A DNA stretch of 64,000 nucleotides from Marinithermus hydrothermalis DSM 14884 (GCF_000195335.1 NC_015387.1:243501-307500); one strand, 5' to 3'; numbered from the stretch's first letter, positions 25,795-34,971 are shown. The notes: generated from the letters alone by a model not told the origin. Numbers and translations are program-made.

Positions 25795-27598
25795 GGCGCT
25801 CGTGGAGTTGGGGAAGGCCCTGGAGCAACAGGGAAAGCTTCCACCGCCTGGATACTACTACTACAAAGAACCAATCCGTTGGCGGGTGCGCGTTTTCCCG
25901 GATCGTTTCCTGCTAACGCCTATTGATCGAAATGCAGCCCGGCCCTTTTCCGGTCGCACCTCGGGGGTGCAAGCGCATTTTCTGGTGGACGAGGCGGGGT
26001 ACGCCCTAGGGGTGGACCGAACCCCTAAAGGCTCCCCCGAAAAAAGAGCGAAGGAGAAGTTCGCAGCCTTCTGCGCGCTTCTGGAGAAGTTCCTGTCCTG
26101 GCCTGACTTGAGGGATAAGGACCTAGCGCGAGAGGTTGAACGCTTATTGGAGGGACTGCGAGCGGGTTGGGGGCGCGATCAACTCGAGTCAACCGAGATT
26201 TTCTCGAAGGAGTGGGTGGAGTTTGTTCCAGAAGTCGGACCGTTACAAGGAACCCCTCTTTTTGAACACCCGGAGGCGGTACGTTTCTGGGTTACGGAAC
26301 TTGCGGAGCGCGCAGCTCCCAGGGGAGGGGAGGTGATTGGGCAGTGCGCGGTTTGCGGGCAGCACGCGGTCCGTTTAGTAGGGCGCATTCCGCTGGGCGT
26401 TAAGCTCGTGGGCAACGCGCCGCTGCACTCGTTCAACCAATCGGCTTTCCCCTCGTATTACGGGGGCAGTTCCCCAGAAAACAACGCACATATCGGGCTT
26501 TGCCTCCCGTGCGCCGATACGGCCTCGAGGGCCTTCAACTACCTGAGCCAATCGGAAAATCACCGCAAGTCCCTTATCTCCGATTCGAACAAGCGGGACG
26601 CACTCACCAACCAGATTGCCCTCTTCTGGACCAAATCGCCATCCGCGATAGAGATCGGTACACAAAACCTGAATGGGGGAGAACTCAACGCGCTGATCTC
26701 CGAGGTTCTTTCCGAAAGCTTCGCGTCAAAACCCATAACGCCCAAGCCCACCCTGCCTCAGTTACAACAACTCTTGTCCTTACCGTGGCGTCCTGTCGAT
26801 TCCCACCTAAACCTTGACGACTACGGGTTTTACCTGGCCGTACTCTCACCCAACGTGGGACGAATCGCGCTTAGGGATTGGATGGCCGTCTCCCTCACCA
26901 CCCTCAAGGAAACCCTGCGGACCTTCCTCTCCGCCACCTGCATCGTTCCACCTGGGGGAGGCCCCGCCGAGCCGCGCGCTATCGGGGAGCTCGTGCGCGC
27001 CTTGGAGAGTGCAAACCCTAACCATTTACGGGGGTTGCTGCGCACCGCCTACCTGGGCGACCCACCCCCAGCAGGGTTGTTGCAGGCCGCGGTGGTGCGT
27101 TTCCGGAACGCGCGTGTGCTCGAGAATCCCAGAGAATCCTGGCGATTAAGGGCCTTGGCTTCGCTGCTCAAACTCACCTTGTTCTACGGGAAGAAGGAGG
27201 TAGAGCGCATGGAGAAACTTAACCCAAGCCACAAAACCCCAGCGTACCTTTCGGGAAGACTGCTCGCAGTCCTCGAGGAAGCCCAGAAACGCGCCCAGGG
27301 CTTTAACCTCAAGCGCACCCTGGTCGAGCGTTTTTATGGGGCGGCTTCAACCGCGCCCGCGGCCACCTTCGGGATGCTCCTCCGCACTGCAGCGGTCGCA
27401 CACCTGCCGAAGGCAGGCAGGCTGAACCTTCTGGTGGAGGAGATCCTCGGCGCTTTGGATGACGCGGGCGGGTTCCCTAAAACCCTCACCTTGAAGGAAC
27501 AAGCGGAGTTCGCGTTAGGTTTTTACCACCAACGGGCGAGCTTCCGGGAAAAAACCAAGGAGGAAAACTTGAGTGAAGCGGAGGTGCAGCATGAGTGA
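25787..27598 (+). CDS. cas8c: Cas8c large subunit (Csd1)
   Basis: 603 residues, subtype-defining subunit that reads the PAM and, through an internal start in many I-C systems, also supplies a small Cas11 subunit. Family features: GYYYYKEPIRWRVRVFPDRF, a zinc-binding pair CAVCGQ and CLPCAD (about residues 187-245), and the C-terminal AQKRAQGFNLKRTLVERFYG and GAASTAPAATFGMLLR. Overlaps cas5 by 8 nt and cas7 by 8 nt. Whether the internal Cas11 start is used cannot be told from sequence alone. Confidence 0.93.
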   Translation: MFKALVELGKALEQQGKLPPPGYYYYKEPIRWRVRVFPDRFLLTPIDRNAARPFSGRTSGVQAHFLVDEAGYALGVDRTPKGSPEKRAKEKFAAFCALLEKFLSWPDLRDKDLAREVERLLEGLRAGWGRDQLESTEIFSKEWVEFVPEVGPLQGTPLFEHPEAVRFWVTELAERAAPRGGEVIGQCAVCGQHAVRLVGRIPLGVKLVGNAPLHSFNQSAFPSYYGGSSPENNAHIGLCLPCADTASRAFNYLSQSENHRKSLISDSNKRDALTNQIALFWTKSPSAIEIGTQNLNGGELNALISEVLSESFASKPITPKPTLPQLQQLLSLPWRPVDSHLNLDDYGFYLAVLSPNVGRIALRDWMAVSLTTLKETLRTFLSATCIVPPGGGPAEPRAIGELVRALESANPNHLRGLLRTAYLGDPPPAGLLQAAVVRFRNARVLENPRESWRLRALASLLKLTLFYGKKEVERMEKLNPSHKTPAYLSGRLLAVLEEAQKRAQGFNLKRTLVERFYGAASTAPAATFGMLLRTAAVAHLPKAGRLNLLVEEILGALDDAGGFPKTLTLKEQAEFALGFYHQRASFREKTKEENLSEAEVQHE

Positions 27599-28460
27599 AC
27601 TTCACCTGGACCCTACCAAACGGCACGAGTTCGTCTTGCTCTTCGATGTCAAGGACGGCAACCCCAACGGAGACCCCGATGCAGGGAACATGCCCCGCGT
27701 GGATCCTGAAACCATGCAGGGCATCGTGACCGACGTGGCGCTCAAGCGCAAGGTGCGGGATTACGTGACGCTGGTCAAGCAGAACGCGGATGGTTATAGA
27801 ATCTTCATTCAAAGTGAATCCGCCCTAAACGCACTTATCGAGGAAGCTGCTCAGGCCATCGGGACCGAGAAAAACAGCAAACGCCCGAACAAGGATCTCC
27901 AGGCCGAGATGCTCCGCCGCTATTACGACATCCGCATGTTCGGCGCAGTACTCACAACTGGAGATTACAACGCAGGGCAGGTGCGCGGCCCTCTTCAGTT
28001 CACCTTTGCCCGCTCCCTAGACCCCGTCCTCCCCCTAGAACTCACCATCACCCGCAAAGCACGCACCACGGAGGAACGCATGGAGAGCGGCGAAACCGAG
28101 ATGGGGAAGAAACCCCTGGTACCCTACGGGCTGTACCGCGCCCACGGTTTCTACAATCCTTTCCTGGCAGGCGGTTGGGTAAGTCGGGACGACCTGGCCC
28201 TCTTTTGGGAGGCATTACAGCACCTTTTTGACTTTGATCGCTCAGCCTCCCGCGGTGAGATGCACGTGCGCGGGCTTTGCATCTTCAGCCATGAGAATCC
28301 CAAGGGCAACGCTCCCGCCCACAAGCTCTTCGAACTCATCCGGATCAACAGGAAAACCGGCGTTGAAGCCCCGCGCTGCTTCAACGACTACACGGTAGAG
28401 ATCGGTCTGCCCCCCAGCGGTGTGACACTCACCTGCCTGGTGGATCCTCGGAAAGGCTAG
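27591..28460 (+). CDS. cas7c: Cas7 of type I-C (Csd2), Cascade backbone
   Basis: 289 residues. KRHEFVLLFDVKDGNPNGDP, the conserved Cas7 opening with the NPNGDPD loop, then GNMPRVDPETMQGIVTDVAL and RRYYDIRMFGAVLTTGDYNA and RGPLQFTFARSLDPVLPLEL. It coats the crRNA spacer as a multimeric filament. ATG at 27591 with GAGGTGCAGC before it; an upstream in-frame start at 27573 is less likely. Confidence 0.95.
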   Translation: MSELHLDPTKRHEFVLLFDVKDGNPNGDPDAGNMPRVDPETMQGIVTDVALKRKVRDYVTLVKQNADGYRIFIQSESALNALIEEAAQAIGTEKNSKRPNKDLQAEMLRRYYDIRMFGAVLTTGDYNAGQVRGPLQFTFARSLDPVLPLELTITRKARTTEERMESGETEMGKKPLVPYGLYRAHGFYNPFLAGGWVSRDDLALFWEALQHLFDFDRSASRGEMHVRGLCIFSHENPKGNAPAHKLFELIRINRKTGVEAPRCFNDYTVEIGLPPSGVTLTCLVDPRKG

Positions 28461-28462
28461 CC

Positions 28463-29041
28463 ATGGAGGAGCCCGTACCCATCTCCGCCATCCAGCACTA
28501 CGCTTACTGCCCCCGCCAGTACGCCTTGATCCACATCGAGCAGATTTGGGAGGACAACCTCTACACGCTACGCGGGCACCGCGCACACGCGCAGGTACAT
28601 ACGCCCGAAGGCATGGCGCGGGAAGGAATGCGGGTGGAGTACGGGCTCCCCCTCTGGTCCGATCAGCTGGGGTTGGTAGGCCAAGCAGACGTGGTGGAGT
28701 TCCTTGAGGACACACCCTACCCTGTAGAGCACAAGGTAGGGGAGCGTCGCGCCCGGCACGCTGACACGCTCCAGCTCACGGCGCAGGGCCTTTGCCTCGA
28801 GGAGATGTTCAGCGTACCGGTGCGCAAAGGAGCACTTTACTACCGCCAGAGCCGCCGGCGTCGCGAGGTTACCTTTACCCCTGCGTTACGCGCCGAGGTT
28901 ATGGAGGTGCTGCAGGCAATCCGCACGCTTCAAGCACACCCCGCCTTACCCCCACCCGTGAACGACGCGCGTTGCAAGGACTGCTCGTTGGTAGCAGCCT
29001 GCCTGCCCCAGGCCCGAGACCGCCTTGAAGGACTCACATGA
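28463..29041 (+). CDS. cas4: Cas4 exonuclease for spacer processing
   Basis: 192 residues. RecB-like nuclease: ISAIQHYAYCPRQYALIHIE with the first iron-sulfur Cys, GLVGQADVVEFLE (Asp) and PVEHKVGERR (ExK), and the terminal CKDCSLVAACLPQ giving the other three cluster cysteines. Cas4 trims prespacers and selects PAM during acquisition with Cas1-Cas2. Its stop overlaps the cas1 ATG. Confidence 0.95.
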   Translation: MEEPVPISAIQHYAYCPRQYALIHIEQIWEDNLYTLRGHRAHAQVHTPEGMAREGMRVEYGLPLWSDQLGLVGQADVVEFLEDTPYPVEHKVGERRARHADTLQLTAQGLCLEEMFSVPVRKGALYYRQSRRRREVTFTPALRAEVMEVLQAIRTLQAHPALPPPVNDARCKDCSLVAACLPQARDRLEGLT

Positions 29042-30060
29042 ACCGCGTACTGCTCAACACTCTCTTTGTTCAGACCCAGGGAGCCTACCTTCACCTCGAC
29101 CACGAGGTCTTGGAGGTTAAGGTCGAGAATGAGGTCCGTTTGCGGGTGCCGCTGCATCACCTGGGGAACGTGGCGGTGTTTGGGCAGGTGCTGGTGAGCC
29201 CGTTCCTGATTCACAAGCTCGTGGAGGACGGAAAGGAGCTCGTGTACTACACCCGCAGCGGGCGGTTCCGCGGTCGTCTGCAAGGCCCGGTCCAGGGCAA
29301 CGTGTTGCTGCGGCGCGCCCAGCACAAAGCACTCGACACCCCCCAGATGACCCTGGAGTTGGCTCGAGGGTTCGTTCTCGGGAAGATCCGGAACGCTCGA
29401 GGTGTACTGTTACGAGCGCGTCGGGACGATCCGGACCTGGCACCGAGGGTGGAAGCTCCCCTACAAGAGCTCCTTCACCTCCAGGAAGCTGTGCAGCGCG
29501 CCGTGACTCTGGATGAACTAAGGGGAGTGGAGGGCATGGCAGCAGTGCATTACTTTACTGCGCTTGCTCATCTCGTGCGAGTGCCCGGAATCAATTTCTC
29601 CGGGCGAAACCGCCGCCCACCACGCGACCCGGTGAACGCCTTGCTTTCGTTCCTTTACACCCTCCTAATGAACGACGTGGCTTCTGCCCTTGAAGGCGTT
29701 GGGCTGGACCCGCAGGTCGGGTACCTCCACGCCCTCCGCCCTGGCCGCCTGGCGCTCGCTTTGGATTTGATGGAGGAGTTCCGCCCCTGGTTTACGGATA
29801 GGTTAGCCCTAAGCCTGATAAACCGTAAGCAGGTCAGCACACGGGACTTCGACTACCGCCCAGGTGGGGCGGTGATGCTCAACGAGGAGGGAAGAAAAAA
29901 GGTAATCGTGGCTTACCAGAAGCGGAAGCAAGAAGAAGTTTCTCACCCCTTGTTTAAGGAGAAAATCCCTGTGGGGCTAGTCTGGCATGTTCAGGCGCGG
30001 CTTTTAGCACGGCGTATTCGAGAGGATCTCGAGACGTACGTGGCATTCACGCCGAGGTGA
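29038..30060 (+). CDS. cas1: Cas1 integrase
   Basis: 340 residues, complete. GMAAVHYFTALAHLVR carries the catalytic Glu region, NFSGRNRRPPRDPVNALLSF is I-C typical, and GYLHALRPGRLALALDLMEE, FRPWFTDRL holds the catalytic His and Asp. With Cas2 it inserts new spacers at the leader end. A start overlapping the cas4 stop (ATGA) links their translation. Confidence 0.97.
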   Translation: MNRVLLNTLFVQTQGAYLHLDHEVLEVKVENEVRLRVPLHHLGNVAVFGQVLVSPFLIHKLVEDGKELVYYTRSGRFRGRLQGPVQGNVLLRRAQHKALDTPQMTLELARGFVLGKIRNARGVLLRARRDDPDLAPRVEAPLQELLHLQEAVQRAVTLDELRGVEGMAAVHYFTALAHLVRVPGINFSGRNRRPPRDPVNALLSFLYTLLMNDVASALEGVGLDPQVGYLHALRPGRLALALDLMEEFRPWFTDRLALSLINRKQVSTRDFDYRPGGAVMLNEEGRKKVIVAYQKRKQEEVSHPLFKEKIPVGLVWHVQARLLARRIREDLETYVAFTPR

Positions 30061-30063
30061 GTC

Positions 30064-30363
30064 TTGAAACGACTGGATGTACTGGTAACCTACGATGTGG
30101 AAACCACGACCCTCGAGGGGAGGTCGCGACTGCGGCGGGTAGCTCAGGTTTGTAAGAACTTCGGTCAACGGGTGCAGTTTTCCGTGTTTGAGCTTAGGGT
30201 AACGGAGGCCCAGCTTGAGGAGTTTGAGGCGAAACTGCTTGACATCATAGATCCCGAGAACGACAGCCTCAGGATCTATGTGTTACACGGGGGGCGTGAG
30301 CGGAGTTTACGTCAGTATGGCGTAGACCGCTACATCGACTTCGATGACCCTTTGGTTGTGTAG
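30064..30363 (+). CDS. cas2: Cas2
   Basis: 99 residues. MKRLDVLVTYDVETTTLEGR with the DV motif near residue 11, RRVAQVCKNFGQRVQFSVFE, and DSLRIYVLHGG. Structural partner of Cas1. The start appears to be TTG at 30064, 3 nt after the cas1 stop. It is the last cas gene; the leader begins at its stop codon. Confidence 0.95.
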   Translation: MKRLDVLVTYDVETTTLEGRSRLRRVAQVCKNFGQRVQFSVFELRVTEAQLEEFEAKLLDIIDPENDSLRIYVLHGGRERSLRQYGVDRYIDFDDPLVV

Positions 30364-30543
30364 CGCGAACCCTTAGTGGGAGTGAAAATCCTGGGAGGTT
30401 CGCGATTCGGGGTTTGAGCCCGTGGGGACATTGAAAACTGGGTCCCGGGAATTATTGCTCGGGGTTATAGTGAAGGTGCACGAAGTAGGTTCGCGATTTT
30501 GCGATCAACGACCCTGATGTTTACGCTGTATATAGCGTATGCC
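30364..30543 (+). promoter_or_regulatory. CRISPR leader
   Basis: 180 bp between cas2 and the first repeat, with no coding frame. AGGTTCGCGATT occurs twice (30396-30407 and 30487-30498, 91 bp apart) and its inverted core CGCGAACC opens the leader (30364-30371). TATAGT at 30466-30471 is a plausible -10 for pre-crRNA. The last bases hold ACGCT-6-AGCGT just before repeat 1. The repeated motif may guide integration or transcription (inference). Confidence 0.8.
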
Positions 30544-33500
30544 GTTGCACCGGCCCTTCGGGGCCGGTGAGGATTGAAACCAGGCGCCTACCACGGGCCG
30601 GTCCTCGTGGTCTGGGGCAGTTGCACCGGCCCTTCGGGGCCGGTGAGGATTGAAACACGAGGCCGCGAGCCGCCTCCGCATGCAGCTCGAGGTTGCACCG
30701 GCCCTTCGGGGCCGGTGAGGATTGAAACGGCAAAACCGGGATGGTAGCTACACCCTACCCACCGTTGCACCGGCCCTTCGGGGCCGGTGAGGATTGAAAC
30801 TCATGAGGGAGGGGGAGAGTAGATGCGGTACGCGCTGTTGCACCGGCCCTTCGGGGCCGGTGAGGATTGAAACGCGGGGGTCGCGCACCGGGCGGACGCG
30901 GGGGACCTGTTGCACCGGCCCTTCGGGGCCGGTGAGGATTGAAACATCGAGGGCACCGCGTACACGACCCGACCCATCCGGGTTGCACCGGCCCTTCGGG
31001 GCCGGTGAGGATTGAAACTCGACCCGCAACGGCAACGCCCCGTCGTACGTGATGGTTGCACCGGCCCTTCGGGGCCGGTGAGGATTGAAACACCAGGACC
31101 TGCACCTCCCCCCGTGCGTACGCTTGTTGCACCGGCCCTTCGGGGCCGGTGAGGATTGAAACGGTAACGCTGTAATGAACTTGGATCTTTACGCGAGTTG
31201 CACCGGCCCTTCGGGGCCGGTGAGGATTGAAACGCGTTAGGTTTGGTTTTGGCGGGGGTCCTCACGGGTTGCACCGGCCCTTCGGGGCCGGTGAGGATTG
31301 AAACCGCTCTAGAATCGATACTGTAAACCTCGTCAATTGGTTGCACCGGCCCTTCGGGGCCGGTGAGGATTGAAACCTGGATGACCGCGCGGCGCTCACC
31401 GCGTTGTGCGGGTTGCACCGGCCCTTCGGGGCCGGTGAGGATTGAAACAGGCGTGGGGGGGTGGGGCTTGCGCTGGTGTATCGCGTTGCACCGGCCCTTC
31501 GGGGCCGGTGAGGATTGAAACTTGAGGGCTTCCCACACGCTCATGCCTGGCCTCCCGTTGCACCGGCCCTTCGGGGCCGGTGAGGATTGAAACATCATGC
31601 AGCACCCCGACTGGCGTAAGTACCTGGCGTGTTGCACCGGCCCTTCGGGGCCGGTGAGGATTGAAACGTGCGGGATCGCCTCATGGCCCTCTCCGGGGAG
31701 CGTTGCACCGGCCCTTCGGGGCCGGTGAGGATTGAAACATACCCAGTCTAAACTCACGTGACTTGACATACAGGTTGCACCGGCCCTTCGGGGCCGGTGA
31801 GGATTGAAACGTGTGTTTGTGGGGGAATTCAATCTCCAAGGAGACGGGTTGCACCGGCCCTTCGGGGCCGGTGAGGATTGAAACCCCGCCGCGTTTGCCA
31901 CGCGGCCAAACGTCCTGGCGAGTTGCACCGGCCCTTCGGGGCCGGTGAGGATTGAAACGCGCTTGGACGGGCGGGGGCCTTGACGGGCAGGGGCGTTGCA
32001 CCGGCCCTTCGGGGCCGGTGAGGATTGAAACACGGGGTGCCCGCGCACGTGCCCAGCCTGAGCGAGTTGCACCGGCCCTTCGGGGCCGGTGAGGATTGAA
32101 ACCTTGTACCGAGTCCAAGCGTTGATGCTCATGGCATGTTGCACCGGCCCTTCGGGGCCGGTGAGGATTGAAACCTGCCGGCTCAGCTGGGGGGCGGCGA
32201 AAAGAATTACGTTGCACCGGCCCTTCGGGGCCGGTGAGGATTGAAACAAAGCGCACGCCCGCACGCGCGGGTTTCGGAACCGGTTGCACCGGCCCTTCGG
32301 GGCCGGTGAGGATTGAAACTTGTACCGAGTCCAAGCGTTGATGCTCATGGCATACGTTGCACCGGCCCTTCGGGGCCGGTGAGGATTGAAACGGGAGCCT
32401 TGGCACCCGACCTCCTCCCCCACGAAGAGTTGCACCGGCCCTTCGGGGCCGGTGAGGATTGAAACAGGGCCTGCGCGTCGTACGCCTCCAGCTTGGGTTT
32501 GTTGCACCGGCCCTTCGGGGCCGGTGAGGATTGAAACGCGCTCAGTCCTTTGCATGCTATACCTCACCTCCACCCTGTTGCACCGGCCCTTCGGGGCCGG
32601 TGAGGATTGAAACCCGGGGCCTTGACGGGCACGGGCGAGCCCCGAGCCCGTTGCACCGGCCCTTCGGGGCCGGTGAGGATTGAAACACGGAGATCGCCCA
32701 ACAGTACGGTTTGGAGTACGAGTGTTGCACCGGCCCTTCGGGGCCGGTGAGGATTGAAACGTCCGCCAGGTGCGGCGCGACGCGGTCCAGGACCCACGTT
32801 GCACCGGCCCTTCGGGGCCGGTGAGGATTGAAACTCGTGTTTGCACCGAGTATAACGTTTTGGGTCCTTGTTGCACCGGCCCTTCGGGGCCGGTGAGGAT
32901 TGAAACCTCAGGCGCGAGCACGGCAGGCCTCCAGCAGCTCGAGTTGCACCGGCCCTTCGGGGCCGGTGAGGATTGAAACGGTGAGTCCGCTACCGAGCGG
33001 GATGTGCTTGCCTACGTTGCACCGGCCCTTCGGGGCCGGTGAGGATTGAAACACGGCGCTGCTCGAGGTGCAGGACCGGTTGAACCAGTGTTGCACCGGC
33101 CCTTCGGGGCCGGTGAGGATTGAAACATCGAGCGGGGGTACCTGTCCCCCATCACGTACTACGTTGCACCGGCCCTTCGGGGCCGGTGAGGATTGAAACT
33201 GCCCCTCGAGCACCATGCGCTGGTAGGCGCGCCACGTTGCACCGGCCCTTCGGGGCCGGTGAGGATTGAAACTCCTTGCGGGGGCGCCGGTACCTCGAGG
33301 CGCTCTGTTGCACCGGCCCTTCGGGGCCGGTGAGGATTGAAACTGCCATTGCCCGCTGGGGTGGCGTAGGTGCCGGTGTTGCACCGGCCCTTCGGGGCCG
33401 GTGAGGATTGAAACCGGGGTGTCAACGAGCAGGCGAAGCGGCTTTTTAAGGTTGCACCGGCCCTTCGGGGCCGGTGAGGATTGAAACCCTTCCCGTACCT

Positions 33501-33999
33501 CGTCGGGTACGCCCGCTTGCCCCACGTTGCACCGGCCCTTCGGGGCCGGTGAGGATTGAAACTTCACGCCGTGCGCGTCCTGCACGAGAAGCACGCGGGT
33601 TGCACCGGCCCTTCGGGGCCGGTGAGGATTGAAACGCCCAGCGGCGCAGCGTGGGCTCGCTCACCCCGAGGGGTTGCACCGGCCCTTCGGGGCCGGTGAG
33701 GATTGAAACTTCACGCCGTGCGCGTCCTGCACGAGAAGCACGCGGGTTGCACCGGCCCTTCGGGGCCGGTGAGGATTGAAACCCCTAGGTTGCGGTCGGT
33801 AAAAAAGACGCTCAAGCGTTGCACCGGCCCTTCGGGGCCGGTGAGGATTGAAACAGGGTTGGTGATCGTTTTGAGGTACGCACGTAAGCGGTTGCACCGG
33901 CCCTTCGGGGCCGGTGAGGATTGAAACTCGAGCCGCGCGAGCTCCCCCTCCACCACGTTCACGTTGCACCGGCCCTTCGGGGCCGGTGAGGATTGAAAC
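30544..33999 (+). CRISPR. Type I-C CRISPR array, 48 repeats and 47 spacers
   Basis: I located 48 repeats of 37 bp and 47 spacers of about 33-39 bp. Each repeat opens GTTGCACCGGCCC, has a TTCG loop and GGGCCGGT, and ends GAGGATTGAAAC; the 8-bp stem ACCGGCCC/GGGCCGGT closed on a UUCG tetraloop is the hairpin Cas5 should cut. All 48 repeats read the same. Repeat 1 is at 30544, repeat 48 at 33963-33999. Spacer 42 (33563-33598) and spacer 44 (33710-33745) are identical; spacers 22 (32103-32137) and 25 (32320-32355) are the same sequence shifted by one base; spacers 20 (31959-31994) and 29 (32614-32649) partly overlap. A degenerate repeat lies beyond, at 34495. Open frames running through the array are artefacts. 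Confidence 0.99.
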
Positions 34000-34172
34000 A
34001 CATAGCGCCTGAGTTTCTTGCGTGCGAGTACGCCTTCCAGCTCAGCAAAGAGGGGCGGCGAGATCAGCAAGTTGTAAAACCCAGCCCGCCATGCCGTGAG
34101 CAGCCGCCCCGGGTTGCTTTCTCTTTTGATCAGCGCGCTGACGTAGACGTTGGTGTCAAGAACCAGCCTCAA
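34000..34172 (-). pseudogene. PIN-domain (VapC-type) toxin, truncated at the CRISPR array
   Basis: The TTG start at 34172 overlaps the antitoxin stop (TTGA). 57 residues of a PIN domain remain: MRLVLDTNVYVSALIKRESN with the first catalytic Asp (D6), then LISPPLFAELEGVLARKKLR with the catalytic Glu. Members are 130-150 residues; here the reading frame runs into the last CRISPR repeat, so the C-terminal half with the remaining acidic residues is gone. The toxin is almost certainly inactive. Confidence 0.85.
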
Positions 34173-34420
34173 CGCTTGCGCCCTTTAGAGCGTGAAGCAC
34201 GCCGCACCTCTTGGACAGCTTCGAGGGCGATCCGCATAGCCTCTTCTTCGGACAAGTCGGCGTTTCGCTCTGATTGCTCTTGCCACAGCCGATCGAGTTC
34301 GCGGAAGGCCAACTCCCGACGAATAAGCCAGCGGAGCGCTTCAATGCGCGAGGTGCGCATGCTCCGCCTCAGCTTCTCCAAGCCCTCGAAGACGTCGTCC
34401 GGCACGGTTAGTTGCTTCAC
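34169..34420 (-). CDS. RHH-type antitoxin of a VapBC-like pair
   Basis: 83 residues from a GTG at 34420: MKQLTVPDDVFEGLEKLRRS then MRTSRIEALRWLIRRELAFR, a ribbon-helix-helix DNA-binding domain, and a charged C-terminal tail for toxin binding. The start is chosen because TATAAT (34433-34428) lies 7 nt upstream, a leaderless layout; an ATG at 34429 would sit inside the -10 box. The antitoxin is intact while its toxin is broken. Confidence 0.8.
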   Translation of the reverse strand: MKQLTVPDDVFEGLEKLRRSMRTSRIEALRWLIRRELAFRELDRLWQEQSERNADLSEEEAMRIALEAVQEVRRASRSKGRKR

Positions 34421-34427
34421 CGCCCCC

Positions 34428-34433
34428 ATTATA
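34428..34433 (-). promoter_or_regulatory. -10 box of the antitoxin gene
   Basis: Perfect TATAAT on the minus strand, 7 nt before the antitoxin GTG, implying leaderless transcription reading toward the CRISPR array. The RHH antitoxin probably autoregulates here. Confidence 0.65.
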
Positions 34434-34494
34434 CGGGCTCCCCCCCTTCCGCTACGTTCCCAGCCTTACGCACCAAGCCGCCTCACCCCCTCGT

Positions 34495-34531
34495 GTTGCA
34501 CCCGCCCTTCGGGGCCGGTGAGGATTGAAAT
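34495..34531 (+). repeat. Degenerate terminal CRISPR repeat
   Basis: A 37-bp sequence matching the array repeat at 35 positions (G9 to C and the final C to T). It lies 495 bp beyond repeat 48, in the same orientation. Degenerate last repeats are usual at the old end of arrays, so this looks like the original end, with the toxin-antitoxin DNA inside what was the last spacer interval. Confidence 0.9.
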
Positions 34532-34640
34532 GCGGAAGCCGCGGACGTGCACGCCCAGCGCAAGAACAAGGATGAGCATGAGGAGGAAGGCGAGCCGTGC
34601 CCCGAGCGGGGGCGGTGGGTGCGGCTTAATTAAGGAACCC

Positions 34641-34947
34641 TTATTTCTTGAATTTTTCCAGGCGGCTCACCATCGTGTCCGAGACGAACACCACCCCGGA
34701 ATGCTTGTTCAAAAAGGGTGCGAGCCCCTCGAGGATCGACAGCGCTTTTTCTTCAGGCATTACCGACACCACCATCGCCAGGGTGTCCTCCTCGTTAAAG
34801 AGGAGGTGCCCCTCGTGAAACCCGTGGCTTCCTTTACCCGAAAGGTTAAAGATGGACGATGGTGTACCCGCTCACGTCCGCCTTTTCGAGCAGGTCCAGC
34901 ACGAAGTTCAGGTCCTCCCCTCGCACGATGATCTCCACCTTCTTCAT
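34641..34947 (-). pseudogene. PII-like signalling protein with internal frameshift
   Basis: From ATG 34947 the frame reads MKKVEIIVRGEDLNFVLDLL, EKADVSGYTIVHL then TAA (34846-34848). In the +1 frame the protein continues NLSGKGSHGFHEGHLLFNEE, DTLAMVVSVMPEEKALSILE, ending FVSDTMVSRLEKFKK. Together this is a full-length (about 100-residue) PII-like protein of the non-canonical class often linked to bicarbonate or ion transport. The shift site is CAT CTT TAA C, formally like the prfB +1 slip (CTT TGA C), but there is no upstream Shine-Dalgarno at the right distance. Mutation or sequence error is more likely than programmed shifting. Confidence 0.75.
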
Positions 34948-34971
34948 GGGGTAGAGTTTAAGGCCCTTCAT

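Noticed and set aside
33928..33962. Spacer 47 as a leftover piece of the PIN toxin gene
   Set aside because: Its translation (VNVVEGELARLE on the minus strand) is compatible with a helix but matches no expected PIN motif and it is flanked by perfect repeats like any spacer.
30521..33969. Long proline/serine-rich open frames on both strands through the CRISPR array
   Set aside because: They are translations of the 37-bp repeat in successive phases (patterns such as FQSSPAPKGRCN and VSILTGPEGPVQ); no start signal, family or codon pattern.
34532..34640. Hydrophobic stretch (LAFLLMLILVLALGVHVRGF on the minus strand) between the degenerate repeat and the PII-like pseudogene
   Set aside because: Too short and without a start signal or stop in a sensible place; perhaps a relic of a membrane gene cut by the array, but not supportable as a feature.
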